Assembly (NCBI GenBank): GCA_034096865.1
Contig: JAWQFJ010028357.1
Location: 1-25,775, forward strand
DNA: 25,775 nt
From: Theodoxus fluviatilis
Taxonomy: Eukaryota > Mollusca > Gastropoda > Cycloneritida > Neritidae
Reading direction: 5' to 3'
A program made the position numbers and the translations under genes. The notes beneath the pieces were generated by a model. The model made no database searches and was not told where the DNA came from. It was given only the letters and a program-made list of their open reading frames with translations. Shown one piece after another: positions 18,810 to 25,775 of the stretch (position 1 is its first letter; the number at the start of each line of letters is the position of its first letter).

Positions 18810-19520
18810 TTAGACAGGATCAGGGAAAGATATCAAGAAGAGGTGAGTTTTGAGAGCAGAGCGAAAGGTCGAGGGAGATGTAGAGTGACGAACAGAGGCG
18901 GGGAGGTCATTCCAGATAGAGGGAGCCTGATAAAAGAAAGAGCGTTCACCAAATTTTGTTTTAACTGGAGGCCGGGAACCTGAGGATTCTTGTGTCTGCG
19001 GAAGAGCGTAGCTGTCTAGTGGGTTTAGATAGATATTGAAGAAGGGATTCAGCGAAGTAATAGTAGCAAAGACAGGCAATCTTGTATTGGACTCTAGCAT
19101 TAATGGGCAAGCAGTGGAGAAAGCTGAAGAGAGGAGTGAGATGATCTGACTTTTTTGACTCACAGATGAGTCGAGCTGCAGCATTCTGCACTCTTTGAAG
19201 TTTATCGGTGAGATATGCGGGACAGCCAGCAAGAAGGCCGTTGCAATAATCCAGGCGACTGAGAATAAGAGCACAGACCAGGATAGTAGTACCTTGGGTA
19301 GTGAGAAGGTGTCTGATTGCGCTTATCTGTCTGAGTTGTATGCATGCAGATTTGCAAGTGTTTTGGACAAAGTCGGAAAGAGAGAGATGAGAATCGAGGG
19401 TGACACCAAGGTTTTTGACTGATGGAACAAAGGCGACGACAGCGTCTCCTATCATGACAGAAGACGGGAGGGATATAGGCGTCACTAGTCTCTGAGACTT
19501 GACAAGAAGGCACTCGGCCC
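18810..19520 (-). pseudogene. LINE B ORF2 C-terminal fragment, copy 3
   Basis: Same as copy 2, including the serine variant, the 210-codon main frame (19593-18961 if the upstream non-LINE part is counted) and the separate frame ending at 18810. It is a duplicated passenger with no catalytic domain. Confidence 0.85.
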
Positions 19521-19688
19521 TGGAATCGCCCAGCAAATGTTGGTTCGGTTTTTTTTCTCTAAATATGGTCAACTGTGTGTATGAACATAGCATGTGTATG
19601 CAAATGTGTATGGTACTGTCTTTTTTGTATTATCAGTTGTCACATGCGCTTAGAACCACTGGATAAGGCGCATTATAAATACTATAAA

Positions 19689-19791
<103 letters not shown>

Positions 19792-20391
19792 GGATTGCCA
19801 TTAATGATGTTTCGGGTCAGTAGTCTGTCCCTGCAAGTCAAAGATGTTACCAAGCTTTTGTCAGTACAAGACTGAGACGTACCCTGTCTTGGCACCGTGC
19901 AGGTCGTGCTCTTAGGGGCCCACCCTGAATAACGATCCGACACGATCCGACACAAGCAGACATCTTAAAATAAACTTTTATCAAATCTTTTGGGGGGTTT
20001 TCCATTCTGATTATACTCTAATTATATTTACTTACTTATTTACGATTTTATGCAATTTATCCATGCGGCTAAACACAGATAAGCACTCCCTGCGTCACCG
20101 CTTCTGATTGGCCGGTACGTGTCACGTGATTGTGATAGTTTCGTCTGCAACTCGCACCCGGCACTCCGCCTGACTGACTTCGCACGCCCAGGAGTTATGC
20201 TAAGATCCGACCGCGTTAATGTATCTGCGTTTTGTGACAAGCGTCTTGCTCGGCGGTACTGTACTCCATGCACCTTAACGGTCCGCGTGGTTCGGGTGTA
20301 ATCTTAAGCTAAACGACGTTTATTGGCGCTGCTGAAATAATCGAAGTCGGAAACATTCGGAACCGGCCAATGATAAAAGTTGATTTTAAAC

Positions 20392-23300
20392 TGTCTGCTT
20401 GTGTCGGATCGTGTCGGATCGTGTCGGATCGTGTCTGCTTGTGTCGGATCGTGTCTGCTTGTGTCAGATCGTGTCGGATCGTGTCGGATCGTCTCGGATC
20501 GTGTCGGATCGTGTCTGCTTGTGTCGGATCGTGTCGGATCGTGTCAGATCGTGTCGGTTCGTGTCGGATCGTGTCTGCTTGTGTCGGATCGTCTCGGATC
20601 GCGTCAGATCGTGTCTGCTTGTGTCGGATCGTGTCGGATCGTGTCGGATCGTGTCTGCTTGTGTCGGATGGTGTCGAATCGTGTCGGATCGTGTCTGCTT
20701 GTGTCGGATCGTGTCGGGTCGTGTCGGATCGTGTCGGATCGTGTCGGATCGTGNNNNNNNNNNNNNNNNNNNNNNGATCGTGTCGGATCGTGTCTGCTTG
20801 TGTCGGATCGTGTCGGATCGTGTCAGATAGTGTCGGATCGTGTCGGATCGTCTCGGATCGTGTCTGCTTGTGTCGGATCGTGTCAGATCGTGTCTGCTTG
20901 TGTCGGATCGTGTCAGATCGTGTCTGCTTGTGTCGGATCGTGTCCGATCGTGTCTGCTTGTGTCGGATCGTGTCGGATCGTGTCGGATTGTGTCAGATCG
21001 TGTCGGATCGTGTCAGATCGTGTCGGATCGTGTCGGATCGTGTCAGATCGTGTCTGCTTGTGTCGGATCGTGTCAGATCGTGTCTGCTTGTGTCGGATCG
21101 TGTCAGATCGTGTCTGCTTGTGTCGGATCGTGTCAGATCGTGTCGGATCGTTTCAGATCGTGTCTGCTTGTGTCGGATCGTGTCTGCTTGTGTCGGATCG
21201 TGTCAGATCGTGTCTGCTTGTGTCGGATCGTGTCGGATCGTGTCGGATCGTGTCAGATCGTGACGGATCGTGTCAGATCGTGTCTGCTTTTGTCGGATCG
21301 TGTCTGCTTGTGTCGGATCGTGTCGGATTGCGTCTGCTTGTGTCGGATCGTGTCTGCTTGTGTCGGATCGTGTCGGATCGTGTCATCTTGTGTCGGATCG
21401 TGTCTTCTTGTGTCGGATCGTGTCGGATCGTGTCGGATCGTGTCTGCTTGTGTCGGATCGTGTCGGATCGTGTCAGATCGTGTCTGCTTGTGTCGGATCG
21501 TGTCAGATCGTGTTGGATCGTGTCGGATCGTGTCGGATCGTGTCTGCTTGTGTCGGATCGTGTCAGATCGTGTCGGATCGTGTCTGCTTGTGTCGGATCG
21601 TGTCAGATCGTGTCGGATCGTGTCGGATCGTGTCAGATCGTGTCGGATCGTGTCGGATCGTGTCAGATCGTGTCGGATCGTGTCAGATCGTGTCGGATCG
21701 TGTCGGATCGTGTCAGATCGTGTCCGCTTGTGTCGGATCGTGTCAGATTGTGTCGGATCGTGTCGGATCGTGTCAGATCGTGTCGGATCGTGTCGGATCG
21801 TGTCGGATCGTGTCAGATCGTGTCGGATCGTGTCGGATCGTGTCTGCTTGTGTCGGATCGTGTTAGATGTGTCGGATCGTGTCAGATCGTGTCGGATCGT
21901 GTCTGTTTGTGTCGGATCGTGTCTGCTTGTGTCGGATTGTGTCCGATCGTGTCGGATCGTGTCGGATCGTGTCTGCTTGTGTCGGATCGTGTCTTCTTGT
22001 GTCGGATCGTGTCTGCTTGTGTCGGATCGTGTCTGCTTGTGTCGGATCGTGTATGCTTGTGTCGGATCGTGTCAGATCGTGTCGGATCGTGTCCGATCGT
22101 GTCGGATCGTGTCGGATCGTGTCAGATCGTGTCGGATCGTGTCTGCTTGTGTCGGATCGTGTCTGCTTGTGTCAGATCGTGTCGGATCGTGTCGGATTGT
22201 CTCGGATCGTGTCTGCTTGTGTCGGATCGTGTCAGATCGTGTCTGCTTGTGTCGGATCGTGTCAGATCGTGTCTGCTTGTGTCGGATCGTGTCCGATCGT
22301 GTCTGCTTGTGTCGGATCGTGTCAGATCGTGTCTGCTTGTGTCGGATCGTGTCGGATCGTGTCGGATCGTGTCGGATCGTGTCAGATCGTGTCGGATCGT
22401 GTCAGATCGTGTCTGCTTGTGTCGGATCGTGTCGGATCGTGTCTGCTTGTGTCGGATCGTATCTGCTTGTGTCGGATCGTGTCGGATCGTGTCTGCTTTT
22501 GTCGGATCGTGTCTGCTTGTGTCGGATCGTGTATGCTTGTGTCGGATCGTGTCGGATCGTGTCTGCTTGTGTCGGATCGTGTCTGCTTGTGTCGGATCGT
22601 GTCGGATCGTGTCGGATCGTGTCTGCTTGTGTCGGATCGTGTCGGATCGTGTCAGATCGTGTCTGCTTGTGTCGGATCGTGTCAGATCGTGTCGGATCGT
22701 GTCGGATCGTGTCAGATCGTGTCTGCTTGTGTCGGATCGTGTCAGATCGTGTCCGATCGTGTCTGCTTGTGTCGGATCGTGTCAGATCGTGTCGGATTGT
22801 GTCGGATCGTGTCAAATCGTGTCGGATCGTGTCGGATCGTGTCAGATCGTGTCGGATCGTGTCAGATCGTGTCGGATCGTGTCGGATCGTGTCAGATCGT
22901 GTCTGCTTGTGTCGGATCGTGTCAGATCGTGTCGGATCGTGTCGGATCGTGTCAGATCGTGTCGGATCGTGTCGGATCGTGTCGGATCGTGTCAGATCGT
23001 GTCGGATCGTGTCGGATCGTGTCGGATCGTGTCTGCTTGTGTTGGATCGTGTCAGATCGTGTCGGATCGTGTCAGATCGTGTCGGATCGTGTCTGCTTGT
23101 GTCGGATCGTGTCTGCTTGTGTCGGATCGTGTCTGCTTGTGTCGGATCGTGTCGGATCGTGTCGGATCGTGTCTGCTTGTGTCGGATCGTGTCGGATCGT
23201 GTCTGCTTGTGTCGGATCGTGTCTGCTTGTGTCGGATCGTGTCTGCTTGTGTCGGATCGTGTCTGCGTGTGTCGGATCGTGTCAGATCGTGTCGGATCGT

Positions 23301-24440
23301 GTCAGATCGTGTCGGATCGTGTCAGATCGTGTCTGCTTGTGTCGGATCGTGTCAGATCGTGTCGAATCGTGTCGGATCGTGTCAGATCGTGTCGGATCGT
23401 GTCGGATCGTGTCAGATCGTGTCTGCTTGTGTCGGATCGTGTCTGCTAGTGTCGGATCGTGTCGGATCGTGTCTGCTTGTGTCGGATCGTGTCAGATCAT
23501 GTCGGATCGTGTCTGCTTGTGTCGGATCGTGTCGGATCGTGTCTGCTTGTGTCGGATCGTATCTGCTTGTGTCGGATCGTGTCTGCGTGTGTCGGATCGT
23601 GTCTGCTTGTGTCGGGTCGTGTCTGCTTGTGTCGGATTGTGTCGGATCGTGTCAGATCGTGTCGGATCGTGTCGGATCGTGTGGGATTGTGTCGGATCGT
23701 GTCTGCTTGTGTCGGATCGTTTCGGATCGTGTCGGATCGTGTCGGATCGTGTCTGCTTGTGTCGGATCGTGTCTGCTTGTGTCGGATCGTCTCTGCTTGT
23801 GTCGGATCGTGTCGGATCGTGTCAGATCGTGTCGGATCGTGTCGGATCGTGTCTGCTTGTGTCGGATCGTGTCGGATCGTGTCTGCTTGTGTCGGATCGT
23901 GTCGGATCGTGTCTGCTTGTGTTGGATCGTGTCTGCTTGTGTCGGATCGTGTCGGATCGTGTCGGATCGTGTCTGCTTGTGTCGGATCGTGTCGGATCGT
24001 GTCTGCTTGTGTCGGATCGTGTCTGCTTGTGTCGGATCGTGTCGGATCGTGTCGGATCGTGTCGGATCGTGTTTGCTTGTGTCGGATCGTGTCGGATCGT
24101 GTCTGCTTGTGTCGGATCGTGTCGGATTGTGTCGGATCGTGTCGGATCGTGTCTGCTTTTGTCGGATCGTGTCTGCTTGTGTCGGATCGTGTCGGATCGT
24201 GTCTGCTTGTGTCGGATCGTGTCGGATCGTGTCTGCTTGTGTCGGATCGTGTCTGCTTGTGTCGGATCGTGTCTGCTTGTGTCGGATCGTGTCGGATCGT
24301 GTCGGATCGTGTCTGCTTGTGTCGGTTCGTGTCGGATCGTGTCTGCTTGTGTCGGATCGTGTCTGCTTGTGTCGGATCGTGTCTGCTTGTGTCGGATCGT
24401 GTCGGATCGTGTCTGCTTGTGTCGGATCGTGTCAGATCGT
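20392..24440 (+). repeat. 10-bp minisatellite, main array (about 400 units, with gap)
   Basis: Units GTGTCGGATC (A), GTGTCTGCTT (B), GTGTCAGATC (C) and rarer GTGTCCGATC (D). Composition is zoned: C is rare before 20,760 and after 23,460 and common between. A nine-base unit near 21861-21869 shifts the phase. A run of 12 units (TCTCGGATCG B A C B A C B A D B A) occurs identically at about 20,851 and 22,200. The stop-free plus frames up to about 1,500 codons are consequences of the 30-bp coding period. No start context, domain diversity or flanking coding sequence supports a protein. Confidence 0.95.
20754..20775. other. Assembly gap (22 N)
   Basis: Twenty-two undetermined bases inside the 10-bp array, at the point where block 3 would reach its junction. 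The unit phase differs by one base across the gap. The true length of missing array is unknown. Confidence 0.99.
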
Positions 24441-24455
24441 TATTCAGGGTGGGCC
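24438..24455 (-). repeat. Right terminal inverted repeat end of the miniature transposon
   Basis: CGTTATTCAGGGTGGGCC, the exact inverted complement of GGCCCACCCTGAATAACG at the left end (19917-19934; also 15086-15103 and 17496-17513). It directly abuts the last array unit on one side and TTA on the other. Confidence 0.85.
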
Positions 24456-24458
24456 TTA

Positions 24459-24928
24459 TGTGGCAGCGTCCAGGCCGTGCTCTGTGGCATCGTGCAGGCC
24501 GTGCTCTGTGGCAGCGTGCAGGCTGTGCTCTATGGCAGCGTGCAGGCCGTGCTCTGTGGCAGCGTGCAGGCCGTGCTCTGTGGCAGCGTGCAGGCCGTGC
24601 TCTGTGGCAGCGTGCAGGCCGTGCTCTGTGGCAGCGTGCAGGCCGTGCTCTGTGGCAGCGTGCAGGCCGTGCTCTGTGGCAGCGTGCAGGCCGTGCTCTG
24701 TGGCAGCGTGCAGGCCGTGCTCTGTGGCAGCGTGCAGGCCGTGCTCTGTGGCAGCGTGCAGGCCGTGCTCTGTGGCAGCGTGCAGGCCGTGCTCTGTGGC
24801 AGCGTGCAGGCCGTGCTCTGTGGCAGCGTGCAGGCCGTGCTCTGTGGCAGCGTGCAGGCCGTGCTCTGTGGCAGCGTGCAGGCCGTGCTCTGTGGCAGCG
24901 TGCAGGCCGTGCTCTGTGGCAGCGTGGC
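24459..24928 (+). repeat. 24-bp minisatellite, about 19 copies
   Basis: Unit GTGCAGGCCGTGCTCTGT followed by GGCAGC, nearly invariant. The first units have small changes (GTCCAGG, GGCATC, GGCTGTGCTCTATGG) and the rest are identical, indicating expansion away from the transposon edge. A single diverged unit lies on the other side of the transposon (15,060-15,083 and its block copies). Because 24 is a multiple of three, every stop-free frame reads as an eight-residue repeat, which explains the open frames on both strands. Confidence 0.95.
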
Positions 24929-24976
24929 CTGGTCTCCTGCAGACAGAGAGCAACACTGGTCTCTGACGTCAGGCTT
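24924..24976 (+). repeat. Dispersed repeat family R2, copy 2 (contains TGACGTCA)
   Basis: Continues from the last 24-bp unit: GTCTCCTGCAGACAGAGAGC, AACACTGG, then TGACGTCA at 24964-24971. It matches 9934-9990. The 24-bp unit therefore appears to be an expansion of the GCCGTGCTCT part of this family. Confidence 0.6.
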
Positions 24977-25775
24977 GGTGCAAATGTTTCGTAACATCGT
25001 TTTCAAGTGTCAGCGCGTACATTGGTATGACGAATTAAGGATCTATGCAAAAACGTTTCGTGCTTTCACTTTTTGCCATAGAATAAACCATCACTTTTAC
25101 TTGCGTCTCTGTTTTTCCTTGCGTAAGCTCAGGAATCCTCCTGTTTACGTCTGTATGTGCCCGTTGGTGCACGTGTTATTTACGTGAGTCCTTTGTGTGC
25201 ATGCATACGTACATGAACGTGTGTGTCATATACATGTACACAATAAACATCCATAAATGTGTGTACTTCCTGTGTCTCTACCGCTCAAACAAAAAATCAA
25301 TAGCTGTCATTCACTCCCCATTTCTTCTGACAAGACAGCCTTTTTATGAAGGATAGACTCTCGTTCGAAAAGAATAACGCCCATCTTGTTTTGGGCGTTG
25401 TAACTCTCACGAAGACAAATGTTGAAATTCTCAAAAAAGTGTACTGTCAATCTACCCAGTAAAACGTTAGTCTACTGAAATTCTTTTCTGTTGGTCAGCC
25501 TTACTCTTGTATTCTTCTTTTTATTTCGTATATGTGTTTTACTTTGCAGTAGTGTATGAACGTGCTTTTGCAATTTTGCACAGGATTTCTCATTTGGCTT
25601 CAATAAAGAAATGGAAAACTTATCTTTTTCTTTCTTTTATACATCTGAGGTCGACATTAAAATATATACCGTACTCCTTACTTTGAATGCAAAATAATCT
25701 TGTCATGTCCGTGTGAGATATAACGCAAGCGCACTCTCTCTCCTAGGTACACACATAAAAGCACACGTTCATGTA
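24977..25775. other. Unrecognised right flank
   Basis: About 800 bases, AT-richer than the arrays. AATAAA-type hexamers occur near 25082, 25242 and 25602, but no coding exon is recognised. The open frame running in from the arrays stops at 25187 and its non-repeat tail shows no known domain. A short alternating GTGTGCATGCATACGTACAT stretch lies at about 25195. Confidence 0.4.

Larger units (their letters stand above)
19915..24455 (+). mobile_element. TTA-targeting miniature transposon, complete to both ends, with hugely expanded right terminal repeat
   Basis: Left end: TTA (19912-19914), then GG plus GGCCCACCCTGAATAACG, two GATCCGACAC units, AAGCAGACA and TTAAAATAAACTTTTATCA. Right end, read on the minus strand from 24455: GGCCCACCCTGAATAACG, GATCTGACAC, GATCCGACAC, about 400 further ten-base units, AAGCAGACAG, TTTAAAATCAACTTTTATCA. 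So the terminal inverted repeats, about 65 bp, agree on both sides of the array. TTA follows at 24456-24458. A 3-bp TTA/TWA target duplication and GGCC ends suggest the PIF/Harbinger superfamily (inference). It has no transposase and is non-autonomous. Without the array it would be about 530 bp. Confidence 0.75.

Noticed and set aside
20380..24966. Stop-free plus-strand frame of about 1,500 codons, plus parallel frames of about 1,100, 870 and 510 codons
   Set aside because: They are translations of the 10-bp and 24-bp minisatellites in several frames at once. The residue repeat follows the DNA period, a gap lies inside, and no domain or coding flank exists.
24964..24971. Single TGACGTCA as a promoter element for a downstream gene
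   Set aside because: No gene start is recognisable in the following 800 bases; the site is explained as part of the dispersed repeat.

Overview
The window looks like repeat-rich nuclear DNA of an animal, probably a lophotrochozoan and most likely a mollusc (inference). Supporting signs are CR1/L2-type LINE remnants, a Penelope-like element end, miniature inverted-repeat elements, dense (AC)n/(GT)n/(ATT)n microsatellites and long minisatellites. There is no operon structure, no ribosome-binding-site pattern and no intact single-copy gene that I can recognise. Nearly all long open frames are artefacts of stop-free simple repeats, including one of about 1,500 codons and one of about 500.

Layout. 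1-2,110: six same-orientation, diverged copies of a short interspersed repeat of about 170 bp. 2,110-3,820: mostly unrecognised sequence with (CT)n and (AC)n tracts. 3,829-4,358: a 530-bp fold-back DNA element with ~165-bp terminal inverted repeats. 4,728-5,085: (AC)n running into a CA-rich minisatellite. 5,090-6,740: unrecognised DNA with a pyrimidine tract. 6,740-6,913: a 58-bp triplicate. 7,304-9,515: a simple-sequence block made of (GT)n, a G-run, a 31-bp minisatellite of about 35 units, degenerate GAGT/GAAC repeats, then (GT)n(GA)n. 9,930-11,210: a dispersed repeat carrying three perfect TGACGTCA octamers, a SINE-like piece and a small palindrome. 11,496-12,180: the 3' end of a Penelope-like element with a GIY-YIG-type domain and a hammerhead-like motif. 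12,464-13,519: a decayed plus-strand LINE that has lost the catalytic part of its reverse transcriptase.

13,522-20,753 is three head-to-tail, nearly identical 2.41-kb blocks. Each holds the LINE A 3' region, a minus-strand LINE B inserted into it, LINE A's own (ATT)n tail, and the left part of a second miniature DNA transposon. That transposon's right terminal inverted repeat has turned into a 10-bp minisatellite. In the third block the element reaches its far end: after about 4 kb of array (20,392-24,440, broken by a 22-base assembly gap) the closing terminal repeat appears at 24,438-24,455, followed by a TTA matching the TTA before the left end. The flanks on both sides are copies of a 24-bp unit, which forms about 19 tandem copies on the right (24,459-24,928). 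The last 850 bp are unrecognised apart from a short dispersed repeat.

The central result is a readable history. A small TTA-targeting transposon landed in a 24-bp-repeat locus; the two 10-mers already present in its terminal repeat were amplified to roughly 400 units; and the array's left part plus neighbouring LINE debris was then tandemly triplicated.
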